A stretch of DNA of 37,822 nt. Source: Pontiellaceae bacterium (lineage in GTDB: Bacteria; Verrucomicrobiota; Kiritimatiellia; Kiritimatiellales; Pontiellaceae). Position 1 is the stretch's first letter. Each line of letters opens with the position of its first letter. The position numbers were made by a program, and so were the translations under genes. Shown here one piece after another: positions 18,577 to 26,655 of this stretch. The stretch spans positions 1 to 37,822 of the forward strand of contig JAFGVP010000039.1 in the NCBI GenBank assembly GCA_016937945.1, in the 5' to 3' direction. A model generated the notes under the pieces. The model saw only the letters and a list, made by a program, of their open reading frames with translations, searched no databases and was not told where the DNA came from.

Positions 18577-20790
18577 TCAGTTGCCAGCATCAGATTTGTA
18601 CGCCCTGTACCCATAGCCATATCCGTAACCTTCAGCGCCGGAAAACATCCCCATAAGGGTATTCGGCACATCATTGGCAATGCATCCGAGAACATTCACA
18701 TCGAGGTCATGGAATCGGTTCAGTGCAAACCGAAGCAGGCGCCGGCGACACTTCCCGAGACGGGCAACCAGCAACACGGAATCAGCCTTAATCGCTAAAG
18801 CCTGAACATCGCCGACCGCACCGATCGGGGGGGAATCAATAATAACCCGGTCATAATGCATAGCGGCCCACTCAAGCAGTTCAGTCAGCTGAGGCCGCCC
18901 GAGCAGCTCCGCAGGATTGATTTCCGCAAACGGCCGACTGGAAATCACATCCAGATTTTTCACGACATTCCCGGAAATCAAAGATTCGTGACTGCCGGGT
19001 TCATCAGTGCAGAGCCACTCAAGTAAAGAAGGATGGTTTTTACTGATCATGAACACTTTCGCGATCTGTGGCCGGCGCAGATCTCCATCAATCAGCAAAG
19101 TGCGCACCCCTTTTTGTGCCGAACTGATCGCAAGGTTGCAGGCCACGATCGTTTTACCCTCACCGGCCATACCACTGCAGACAACGATCACCCGCGATTT
19201 CCTGCAGAATCGATCCGCAGTGAGCAATGAGTTAATCCCGGCAAAGGTCTCTACAATATGATTGAACTTATCTTTCAGACCAATCGTTGCCAGTTCTTCC
19301 CGGATATCGAGTTTTTTCTGGAGAGGAATAATCCCAAGAACGTTGAGTCCCATGGCCCGCAACTCGTTAATCGTATCCACTTTGTCCAGAATCAGTGACA
19401 CCGCGATTGAAATAAGGGACCCGATCGCAACGCCGAGAAATATACAACCCAGCAAAATTTTTGGTTTATCCGGACCGACCGGATCCCGAGGCACCGTAGC
19501 CGCCTGAATAACCTTGGTAAAAGCCATATTCTGGTCGGATGCCAGACGAGCCTCTTCAACGCGTCTCAGCATAGACTGATAGGATGCATCGGCAACGGCC
19601 CGCTTACTCTCAAGGCTTTGCAGCTTCCGGTTTCCGGAAACAACTTTCTGTTCCAGGTCGAGTGATTCGGATCTGATCGTCTCAATTCGAGCATCAATTT
19701 GCTCAACCTGCTGATTCAAAAGACCGATCTCGTTTTCAACAGCTTTAACCGAGAGATCGATAAACTTATCGAGCTGATCTCTCGCTCTCGCCTCTGCTGC
19801 CGCAGCCTGTTTACACTCGGGGTGCAAGGGGGTATAGCGGGAGGACATCAGTTCAAGTTCATCCTTCGCACTCCGCCATTTCTGCAACAGATCGCTGAGC
19901 TGCTCTTCCTTAGGAAGACCGGGGGGAAGCAGTTCCAGATCTGGATCCGTTCCCTGAAGCTTTTTTACAAACTCAAAAACCGCCATTCGGGAAGCCACCG
20001 TACTGATCAGCGCCTCGCGTTCCGCCGAAACCGACAAAAGTGACTGATCAAGCTCGCTCTTGCGTTGCAGGAGAGAATCAAGATGCAGCTCGGCACGAAG
20101 ATCAGCCTGTCTGGACTCAAAATCATCCAGCAACTCTCTGGTCTCTTCCACCTGAGTAACCAGCCACTTGACCGCCACCTCCGACTGTGCCTTGTTCTCC
20201 TGCATCATCAGAACTTCTGCGCAATCGGTAAGCACATTTACAAGTTTTGCCCCGAATTCCGGATCAGAACAGAGGTAGTAGACGGTAACAATATCGGCCT
20301 TGGGATCCTTGTACCATTGAACATCTCGAATAATCCCGGCCAACTCGGATCGGCTTACACCCCCATTCGAACCAGTCGATTCGTCTGAAGGATAGCTGTC
20401 AAAGTAGGTCTGAGTAGCCAGCTGTTCCATAGCAGGCGATTTAAACTTCTTAAAACGCGTATAAAATACAGAGCCCTCATCCCGCCCCGTACTGCTGTCA
20501 TCAAGCATCGAATCGCGATTGATGACCACCTTGGGTTGCCGGACGCTCATCTGCACCTGAGCTTCAATCTTATAAACAGGAACCGTGTGGCGGAGGTAGA
20601 GGATCCCTCCCAGCCCGCCCAACAAGGAGCAAAGGAAGACAATCTTCCAGTAATTCAGAATCATCCGAATGATGCTGACGGGACTAAAACGCCCTTCGCC
20701 TCCAGCTACAGGAAGAGTACCTTTCTGCTCATCCCGGCGATATGGCGAGCCCTGATATACATTTCCTGTGTCCACTTGCTCAGCAGCCAT
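18577..20790 (-). CDS. Wzc-like polysaccharide co-polymerase / tyrosine autokinase
   Basis: The protein has 737 residues. A Wzz-type N-terminal region has a first membrane span near 49-68, a long periplasmic coiled coil (about 200-430), and a second span near the KPKILLGCIFLGVAIGSLIS segment. A CpsD/BY-kinase domain follows: Walker A SGMAGEGKT (539-547), Walker A' LLIDGD (565-570) and Walker B VIIDSPP (649-655). The tail has five tyrosines (722, 724, 726, 728, 731) in a GYGYGYGY run, the usual autophosphorylation cluster. Function: control of chain length and export with a Wza partner, here probably the 25999-26655 lipoprotein. AGGAG precedes the ATG at 20790, and a hairpin GCCTC-AGCAA-GAGGC (20805-20819) sits just upstream in the leader. 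Confidence 0.92.
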   Translation of the reverse strand: MAAEQVDTGNVYQGSPYRRDEQKGTLPVAGGEGRFSPVSIIRMILNYWKIVFLCSLLGGLGGILYLRHTVPVYKIEAQVQMSVRQPKVVINRDSMLDDSSTGRDEGSVFYTRFKKFKSPAMEQLATQTYFDSYPSDESTGSNGGVSRSELAGIIRDVQWYKDPKADIVTVYYLCSDPEFGAKLVNVLTDCAEVLMMQENKAQSEVAVKWLVTQVEETRELLDDFESRQADLRAELHLDSLLQRKSELDQSLLSVSAEREALISTVASRMAVFEFVKKLQGTDPDLELLPPGLPKEEQLSDLLQKWRSAKDELELMSSRYTPLHPECKQAAAAEARARDQLDKFIDLSVKAVENEIGLLNQQVEQIDARIETIRSESLDLEQKVVSGNRKLQSLESKRAVADASYQSMLRRVEEARLASDQNMAFTKVIQAATVPRDPVGPDKPKILLGCIFLGVAIGSLISIAVSLILDKVDTINELRAMGLNVLGIIPLQKKLDIREELATIGLKDKFNHIVETFAGINSLLTADRFCRKSRVIVVCSGMAGEGKTIVACNLAISSAQKGVRTLLIDGDLRRPQIAKVFMISKNHPSLLEWLCTDEPGSHESLISGNVVKNLDVISSRPFAEINPAELLGRPQLTELLEWAAMHYDRVIIDSPPIGAVGDVQALAIKADSVLLVARLGKCRRRLLRFALNRFHDLDVNVLGCIANDVPNTLMGMFSGAEGYGYGYGYRAYKSDAGN

Positions 20791-20929
20791 CTAAAACTCC
20801 TGTTGCCTCAGCAAGAGGCCTCCGGCAATTTATTCAGCGAACGATCAGAGAAAGAAACTGATCTTCTTCGACAAGACTGTAAAATGAACTAAAGAATCAG
20901 CCTAAGAACTCGAATTGCCCGTACTATAC

Positions 20930-20954
20930 TGAAAAGACCTCTTGACGAGGTCTT
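20930..20954 (-). terminator. Hairpin terminator after the PEP-CTERM FGE-like gene
   Basis: On the minus strand AAGACCTC-GTCAA-GAGGTCTT makes a perfect 8-base stem with a 5-base loop, followed by TT so that the end reads TCTTTTC. It lies 69 bases after the stop at 21024. The T-run is short, so termination may be partial. Confidence 0.6.
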
Positions 20955-21023
20955 GCTTAAATTAATCTGTCTTCTCTCGGCGCACAACATACCCCGGAGA
21001 AGACAATAATCTAGGGTTGCAAC

Positions 21024-21899
21024 TTAACAAAAAATTCGACGAATCGCAAGAGCACTGATGCCTGCCAGACTGATCAATCCGGCAACCGCAGGCTCAGGAA
21101 TCGCGACAACACGCACCCCAACAGCTTGATGCTCAAGGGTATTGTAATCTGAAGCTCTCTGGCCGGAAGCAAGGAATGTTCCGACATTGTTGTAGGCGCC
21201 TCCACGGAAAGCGATCTGCTCCCCAACGGGCAGGCCGAGGGAACCATCAGCAGCACTCTCCGTCCATTCCCATACATTCCCCATCATATTGTAGGTTCCG
21301 TTTTGCTCCACGGCACCCGAATCAACCGTCCATGCAGAGGCCACAGACCCATAATTTGCATCAACGCCCTTGACAGGAAGAGTGCTTGTTCCATTGGCAT
21401 ACAGCGAATAAGCGTCCCCTCCACTGTAGTAAGCCGCCTTGTACCACTCATCCTCCGTCGGCATTACGTATACCTGACCGTAAGTAGAGACCAAAGCCTC
21501 GATTGCCAAACCGTCATGCGACATAACACCGGTCACCTGCCCGCCGGACTCGGAAATAGTATAAGCCCCTACCGTCACATCACCCGACGTCATGTAATTG
21601 CAGAACTTGGCGGCCTCAAGAAAGCTTACCATGCTGGCAGCACCAGTGCTCCCCTGAGCCGACCATTCGTCTTCGTCTCCATCACCAGCACCAACAGCGG
21701 CCAGAAATTGTCCGAGAGAAACTTCCATCGTGCTAATACGATAACTATAACCAACTGCACCGTAACCAGTTGAGTCTGCCGCGTTTCCAGCATCGCCAAT
21801 CGATGTGAAATCCATGCTAATACCATATCTTAAATCAGCAATGGACGCACCGGCACACAGCACGACCGCCATGATTACGCTTGTAGCTTTTTTGTTCAT
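21024..21899 (-). CDS. Secreted FGE/SUMF1-fold protein with PEP-CTERM sorting signal
   Basis: The protein has 291 residues. The signal peptide (about 1-21) ends in GASIA. The body matches the formylglycine-generating-enzyme (SUMF1/FGE-sulfatase) fold: STMEVSLGQFLAAV, a PTEDEWYKAAYY segment, NMMGNVWEWTES, then AFRGGAYNN and GVRVV. The last 26 residues are a PEP-CTERM signal: PEP at 268-270, a hydrophobic helix and a terminal RR, so exosortase processing is predicted. The cysteines used by true FGE enzymes after the GGxY motif are absent (AYNNVGTFLASGQRASD), so sulfatase activation is unlikely and a structural or binding role is more probable. The start ATG at 21899 follows AGAGG. A terminator lies downstream at 20930-20954. 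Confidence 0.88.
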   Translation of the reverse strand: MNKKATSVIMAVVLCAGASIADLRYGISMDFTSIGDAGNAADSTGYGAVGYSYRISTMEVSLGQFLAAVGAGDGDEDEWSAQGSTGAASMVSFLEAAKFCNYMTSGDVTVGAYTISESGGQVTGVMSHDGLAIEALVSTYGQVYVMPTEDEWYKAAYYSGGDAYSLYANGTSTLPVKGVDANYGSVASAWTVDSGAVEQNGTYNMMGNVWEWTESAADGSLGLPVGEQIAFRGGAYNNVGTFLASGQRASDYNTLEHQAVGVRVVAIPEPAVAGLISLAGISALAIRRIFC

Positions 21900-22026
21900 C
21901 TATATACCTCTGTTCTCATTTACTTTAAAACGACAGCGACGAGGATAATTTCAAAACACGAGGATCTCCACTGGAAAATGTGTTTTTTTTTCGCATCCTA
22001 AAAATCAGCTCTCTTATCCATGAATC

Positions 22027-23166
22027 TTAAAGTCCGACATCCACTCCAAAGGATATGGTGCTCCGATCCGCACCAATCTCCTCAGTAAAATAATTTACAG
22101 CCAGAACAGCCGAAGCATGCCGATAAAAACCATAACGAACCTGAGCCGAAGCAAAATGCAACAAAGCAACATCCCCATCCTGCAAATATTGCTGCCGATC
22201 GTGCAAAAACTGAAAACTGCAACTGATGCGATCAGTAAACAGCCAATCCCCACCATAGCCCAGACGACTCGACTGCCGTGCCCCCAGTTGGGATGATCCA
22301 GGCTGATGAGAGGATTGCGCAAATGCATATACCAGAATCTTCTCAGTGACCGGCAGGCTCATGAGGAGATTCCCCTGCAATCCCACATCGGATCCGGAAT
22401 CCTCGTAATCAGCTGCAGAAATCCCCAACTGGACAGAAACCGATAACTTATCCTGCGCCCTTCTTAATCCCAGAGAAGCCCCGGAGACCACCCCCCCCTC
22501 CTCATCCGAAAGCTGCAGCTCACTTCCTCCACCGAACCATATCGTCGTTTGCTCGGAGAGCAAATAATCAAGACTCAGCCCGATCGAATGTTCAACCCAT
22601 TGCAAATCAGACTGATCAGAAATCGACTGCCGATAATAGGAAAGACCATATCTGGGAACCAGATGTGTCTTATCAGAAAGATTCCGGTCGTAGGTCGCAT
22701 CAAATATCGCCCCCGTCCGATCGGAAACCGTCGAAGTCAGAATGACCGGGAGATTTTCAGGGTTTCCATTGTTAACCCTGACATCATAATCAATCGTTTT
22801 TGCATGAAACCCCGATACTCGATACTTAAGAAGATTTTCCTGAGACGAACCGGCAACCCCAAAACTGTAGAAATCCGCATTGGCATCCGAATTACTCTCA
22901 TGCACCCGATGCCCATAACGCCCAAAACCGCCCAAACTATAAAGCGCATCGGAGGAGTTATTCACGACCGCGCCGATCATAGCCTCTCCGTACAGATCGC
23001 CACCCACTCCCTCCAGACGATCATATGCACATCCGGCATAGGCCTCAGGACTGACATAAAAAATTCCGACAGGAATTCCCTGCACATCCTGATCCCTCTG
23101 GGCATTGGTCCTCAGTGCGAGAATCACCACAGAAAACAAAAGCAGATCCCGAATTCTTCTCATCAT
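22027..23166 (-). CDS. Outer-membrane beta-barrel protein
   Basis: I choose the ATG at 23166, seven bases after an AGAGGG Shine-Dalgarno; a GTG at 23172 is too close to it. The 379-residue product has a signal peptide ending near RTNA (about residue 21), then many alternating amphipathic strands with aromatic girdles and serine/glycine turns, ending in a strand (STISFGVDVGL). This is the pattern of the putative beta-barrel porin families (BBP2/OMP_b-brl) often found in exopolysaccharide and PEP-CTERM loci. The last residue is Leu rather than the common Phe. A weak promoter (TTGATT-N17-TAAGGT) is just upstream. Role: outer-membrane component, possibly for polymer passage or anchoring. Confidence 0.75.
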   Translation of the reverse strand: MMRRIRDLLLFSVVILALRTNAQRDQDVQGIPVGIFYVSPEAYAGCAYDRLEGVGGDLYGEAMIGAVVNNSSDALYSLGGFGRYGHRVHESNSDANADFYSFGVAGSSQENLLKYRVSGFHAKTIDYDVRVNNGNPENLPVILTSTVSDRTGAIFDATYDRNLSDKTHLVPRYGLSYYRQSISDQSDLQWVEHSIGLSLDYLLSEQTTIWFGGGSELQLSDEEGGVVSGASLGLRRAQDKLSVSVQLGISAADYEDSGSDVGLQGNLLMSLPVTEKILVYAFAQSSHQPGSSQLGARQSSRLGYGGDWLFTDRISCSFQFLHDRQQYLQDGDVALLHFASAQVRYGFYRHASAVLAVNYFTEEIGADRSTISFGVDVGL

Positions 23167-23260
23167 CGTCACACCCTCTAAAGTTATTCATCCGCAAAAA
23201 CGCTACACCACGAACACCTTATTCCACCCGCCCCCCAAAATCAACAGGTCAGCGCAAATC

Positions 23261-23292
23261 AAAAAAAGCGCGGTCTCATCACAAAACCGCGC
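23261..23292 (-). terminator. Rho-independent terminator after the small RWYW-domain gene
   Basis: On the minus strand GCGCGGT (23292-23286) pairs with ACCGCGC (23274-23268) across an 11-base loop and is followed by seven Ts. It lies 29 bases after the stop at 23321 and would end the two-gene unit starting at the sigma-54 promoter near 25410. Confidence 0.9.
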
Positions 23293-23320
23293 CTCATATC
23301 TGAAAATTAATGACAAAGCA

Positions 23321-23632
23321 TCAACCACTGACAAAATGCCCGATCCACTTCCCGAAAACATATTTTCCAGCAGACTCATCCCACAGACCTATCCAATACC
23401 AGCGATTCCAGGACGGAAGCTGAAAGTCATAGGCCCCGGCATGATCATATGCCTCAAAACCCTGAAGCCAGGCACCTGCAGATTCATCCCAGATGCAGAC
23501 CAGACAACCGCCAGAACCCACCTCAGGCAGCGCAATCCGTTCAAGCGGAAGCCCGACCTCTCCGCAATAGGCCGTCCCGCAGACCAAGGCCAAAATTAGA
23601 GCCAAAACCACTTTTTTCATCATTTTTCTCAT
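23321..23632 (-). CDS. Small secreted protein of a single RWYW-type domain
   Basis: I take the ATG at 23632 (103 residues), which gives the signal peptide MRKMMKKVVLALILALVCG ending near TAYC; the frame extends further upstream but that part overlaps the preceding gene. A start at one of two later ATGs (23623, 23620) is possible. The mature part of about 75 residues has two WDES-type motifs (IWDESAGAW, LWDESAGKY) flanking an NRWYWIGL core and ends in GKWIGHF. The same layout closes the protein of the preceding gene, whose stop is 14 bases upstream. I do not recognise a named family. Its location outside the inner membrane is likely; function is unknown. Confidence 0.7.
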   Translation of the reverse strand: MRKMMKKVVLALILALVCGTAYCGEVGLPLERIALPEVGSGGCLVCIWDESAGAWLQGFEAYDHAGAYDFQLPSWNRWYWIGLWDESAGKYVFGKWIGHFVSG

Positions 23633-23646
23633 TTGTTGAATACCAT

Positions 23647-25296
23647 TTACATCCACAACCAATTTCCCTGAACAGAATCCCAGGTCTGGTTCGATTCGTT
23701 GTACATTCTGATCGACACCCAATACCAACGACCAGATTCGAGCCCCTCAATTACCAATTCATCCGGATCAGCCATCACACCCAGCTCAGTCCACTGCTGA
23801 GCCGTCTCATCCCACAAACGCGCCCACAGGGTCTCCCCTTCATATCCAATAAGGGGATACACGATCTGAGTCCCAACCGCCCGAACGGAGACCGATCGAG
23901 AGGCATTGCAACCGTCGTATGACGCCGTCACCGTAACAATCGCATCTTCGGAGATATTTCCGGCAAATAAAGATCCACCCTCATCAATGATTGCAAAAGA
24001 AGCATCGACCGACCATTCCGGCTGCACTTCCTCCACGGAACCATCGGAATAAGTCACCACGCAGACAAAACCGTTCGTCGAATTTTCATCCATTTCCGAT
24101 ATCCCGACGATATTGATCTCTGTGGTTACCGGAGCGATGTAATTGATGGAAACCGGATAAACATCCGTCAGCCCACCGTATAAAGCCGTTACCTCAAAAG
24201 TCTGGTCACAATCAACGTCGGACGCACTCAGGACACCATCAGAGCTGATCGAGGCATAAGGAGAACTCTCGCTCCACACCGGAGAAACCGCCGTTGTGGT
24301 CCCATCGGACCAATTGGCCGTGCAACTGTAGGCTGCCGTCGATTCTTCATCCAAGCTAACCGGACCGCTGATTGTTATACTGCTCAACGTGGGCGCTACA
24401 TAATGAATAGTTACCGTCTGAGTATCCGTCATCCCACCATAAGCGGCCACAACGGTAACGGACTGGTCGGATGTAACATCCGACGCGCTCAAAACGCCGT
24501 CACCACTGATTGATGCATAAGGAGAATCCTCGCTCCATACCGCAACCACCTCAGCTACCACACCGTCCGACCAACTGGCCGAGCAACTGAATCCAGCAGT
24601 AGTTCCTTCATCCAGAGAGATCGGCCCACTGATCGATATACCACTCAACGTCGGGGCTACATAGGTAACCGTTACGCTGTTACTTGCTGTTACTCCACCA
24701 TAAGAAGCTGAAATTATAACCGACTGATCAGACGGCACATCCGAAGCACTCAGGAATCCGTCATCACTGATTGAGGCATAAGAAGAATCAACACTCCAGA
24801 CGGGAATAACGTCAGAGGTCGTTCCGTCAGACCAATTAGCGGAACAGCTGTACGCCGCCGTCGTTCCTTCATCCAGACTGACCGGACCGGTGATCGTCAA
24901 GCCACTCAGAGCAGGAGCAACATCGTTTAAATTCACGCTAATGGAAGCAGCCTTTCCCCCATAAACCGCCGTTACAATCACAGAGCAATCCACATCAATA
25001 CTTCCAACCGTCATAAGTCCATTCGAACTCATGGTTACGACTTCAGAGTCGGTACTCCAAACCGCATCGACAGAATCTACAGAGCCATCGGAATAGGTCG
25101 CCACACAGGTATATTGTGCATCAGACTCCTCATCAACACTCTGCGCACCCGAAACCGAAACACCGGTAAGCAAAGCGGCCGGAGGACCATCCGGCGGCGG
25201 AGTGGGACCAACCGCCCAGGCAGACAAATGAACCATGGTCAGTCCAATCCCAAGGATTACCGCACTGCTTTTTTTTCCTAAATCTAAATTAAACAT
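23647..25296 (-). CDS. Secreted protein with five Ig-like repeats and a C-terminal RWYW-type domain
   Basis: The protein has 549 residues. A signal peptide ends at AWA (28), followed by a Pro-rich linker. Residues 42-475 are five consecutive repeats of 87 residues (the fifth 86), resembling BIG2-type bacterial Ig folds: each has a DE-x-[ST] turn, a Cys-containing strand (YSCSANWSDG-like), a [VE]WS motif and a closing [AS]-YGG segment. Repeats 2-4 are the most alike. The C-terminal 72 residues hold LWDETAQQW, GRWYWVSI and NESNQTWDS, the same plan as the small protein encoded next. The gene has a sigma-54-type promoter about 95 bases upstream of its start. It is probably an extracellular adhesin or matrix protein; no PEP-CTERM tail is present. 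An inverted repeat CTTACC-GG-GGTAAG overlaps the ribosome-binding region. Confidence 0.85.
   Translation of the reverse strand: MFNLDLGKKSSAVILGIGLTMVHLSAWAVGPTPPPDGPPAALLTGVSVSGAQSVDEESDAQYTCVATYSDGSVDSVDAVWSTDSEVVTMSSNGLMTVGSIDVDCSVIVTAVYGGKAASISVNLNDVAPALSGLTITGPVSLDEGTTAAYSCSANWSDGTTSDVIPVWSVDSSYASISDDGFLSASDVPSDQSVIISASYGGVTASNSVTVTYVAPTLSGISISGPISLDEGTTAGFSCSASWSDGVVAEVVAVWSEDSPYASISGDGVLSASDVTSDQSVTVVAAYGGMTDTQTVTIHYVAPTLSSITISGPVSLDEESTAAYSCTANWSDGTTTAVSPVWSESSPYASISSDGVLSASDVDCDQTFEVTALYGGLTDVYPVSINYIAPVTTEINIVGISEMDENSTNGFVCVVTYSDGSVEEVQPEWSVDASFAIIDEGGSLFAGNISEDAIVTVTASYDGCNASRSVSVRAVGTQIVYPLIGYEGETLWARLWDETAQQWTELGVMADPDELVIEGLESGRWYWVSIRMYNESNQTWDSVQGNWLWM
23872..25173 (-). repeat. 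Five tandem 261-base coding repeats (Ig-like modules)
   Basis: The protein repeats at residues 42-128, 129-215, 216-302, 303-389 and 390-475 have a fixed 87-residue period (the last one residue shorter), so the DNA has a 261-base period. The central three share most residues, e.g. DG[FV]LSASDV in each. Recent unequal recombination or selection for module shuffling could explain this. Confidence 0.85.
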
Positions 25297-25998
25297 CGAT
25301 TCTTACCCCGGTAAGGAACTCATGTGTTGCAAGTAACTCATTGTCAGTGTTTCGGAACCGGTCGCCGGACAAATCCGAAACTCAACACACGATCAGGCAA
25401 TCGCACATAGCGTGCCATTCATGCAGAGGTATGAAATTGATGTAAGGAGGACACCCTTCCCACTGGCTGAGCATGGCCAAAAAGGGCGTTAAATATTTGA
25501 CCGGAACTCCCTCAGGAATCTCGGCCCTGCGACTTTTGCGCTTAATTCAGCTTTATTGATCGGAACCAAGTCAGCCGATCATGCCCTGAATCATTTTTCT
25601 CATTTTAGAGAATTTTTTGCGGTCAGCAATACACTCAACATCAGTCGATATAAAATTAAAAACAAACACACACGCATGCTTAACAAGAATTGAACACCCG
25701 AATCAAGCATTCGTCCGACAATGACTTACATCAATGCAGACATACCCCTGCCTGCAAATAATGGTGCCCTGTATATAAGACATGCCAGCGGCCCGCAAAG
25801 ACAAAAGGACATTTTCTACCCCCGCAATAAAACCCAGATCAGGCTCATATTTCCCCAAGGAAAAACAGGGGAAAAAGATACTCAAATGCCGCATCTTGAA
25901 AAACAGCCGACACGAATCGTATTTATCACGGAATTCGGGATACAATCCGGACTTTACAGGCGAGGCCACCGGCACCTGGTCGATATTGAGCAGGAAAA
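25297..25998. other. Gene-poor stretch between the Wza-like gene and the Ig-repeat gene
   Basis: About 700 bases with no convincing gene. The left end contains the sigma-54-type promoter at 25403-25417. An imperfectly placed hairpin TTTCCCC/GGGGAAA lies near 25850-25874 without a following T-run, so termination after the Wza-like gene is uncertain. Short frames on both strands lack start signals and recognisable domains. Confidence 0.5.
25403..25417 (-). promoter_or_regulatory. Sigma-54 (-24/-12) promoter of the Ig-repeat gene pair
   Basis: Minus-strand TGGCACGCTATGTGC has GG and GC exactly ten bases apart and a perfect TGGCACG -24 element, with GTGC in place of TTGC. Predicted transcription start is near 25391, giving a leader of about 95 bases before the ATG at 25296. 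Nearly the same as the promoter at 17841-17858. Confidence 0.75.
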
Positions 25999-26655
25999 CT
26001 ACCAGTGCCGCTCAGGCACATTAACGATATCACCAGCATATAGTATAAGATCTGCATCTGCGTCGCCGGCTTTACCAATGGAGTTAAAATCGATTTCTAC
26101 CTGAATCCGCTTGCCCATACTGTCCGTGCGGGTGATTTGAATCTGGGATACTTTTGCGCTCGAAGAAAAACCGCCTGCGGCCTGAATTGCCGCAGAAAGC
26201 CTCATTCCTGAAGCATTATCAAGCTCAACCGGTCCAGGGTTCTGAACCCGGCCCAGCACCGAAACCTGCCCCCACTCAGCCACTCCGGCCTCAGCAATCA
26301 ACGACAACATGACAACCGGCGTGCTTACATAATATTTACTGTACCGCTTTCGAACCTCAGCGCGCGCAACCTCAAGACTCAAGCCTTTCACGAAAACATC
26401 ACCGACCAGCGGCAATGTCACATAACCAAGGCGACTCACTTCTGCCTGATGCATCGAATATTCCATCTTGCCATCCACCTCGACAGAGATATCAATCGCA
26501 TCTCCCACATCAAGTCCGGCAACAGTTTTCACGTTGGCCGAGGGAGATAACTCAGTAAAATCTTCCACATTGACCGAGGTGACATCGGTGGTTTCACAAC
26601 CAGCCAACAGCCCCATTAAGCACATCAGACATCCTGCAAATAAAAATCGGCGCAT
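25999..26655 (-). CDS. Wza-like polysaccharide export lipoprotein
   Basis: The protein has 218 residues. The lipobox LLAGC places the lipidated cysteine at residue 20. A Poly_export domain follows (about 43-120: GLDVGDAIDISVEVDG, then LGYVTLPLVGDVFVKGLSL), then one SLBB-type domain (about 127-215: QVSVLGRVQNPGPVEL, AAIQAAGGF, LYAGDIVNVPE). It is shorter than E. coli Wza (about 380 residues), having one SLBB unit and no C-terminal amphipathic helix, as in many minimal family members. It should form the periplasmic/outer-membrane outlet of the export machine with the Wzc-like protein. The ATG at 26655 follows CCGGAG. Confidence 0.9.
   Translation of the reverse strand: MRRFLFAGCLMCLMGLLAGCETTDVTSVNVEDFTELSPSANVKTVAGLDVGDAIDISVEVDGKMEYSMHQAEVSRLGYVTLPLVGDVFVKGLSLEVARAEVRKRYSKYYVSTPVVMLSLIAEAGVAEWGQVSVLGRVQNPGPVELDNASGMRLSAAIQAAGGFSSSAKVSQIQITRTDSMGKRIQVEIDFNSIGKAGDADADLILYAGDIVNVPERHW

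Noticed and set aside
25378..25538. A short minus-strand open stretch upstream of the Ig-repeat gene reading EIPEGVPVKYLTPFLAMLSQ
   Set aside because: It looks protein-like but has no start codon, overlaps the sigma-54 promoter, and matches nothing I recognise.
17821..25566. A similar short string (ATAAAGCTG[GA]ATTAA) near both sigma-54 promoters
   Set aside because: It lies downstream of one promoter and about 130 bases upstream of the other, so a common regulatory role is not supported.
25703..25975. A 90-codon minus-strand frame directly after the Wza-like gene
   Set aside because: No Shine-Dalgarno, no signal or domain, and skewed composition (many Cys, Phe and Ser); judged non-coding.
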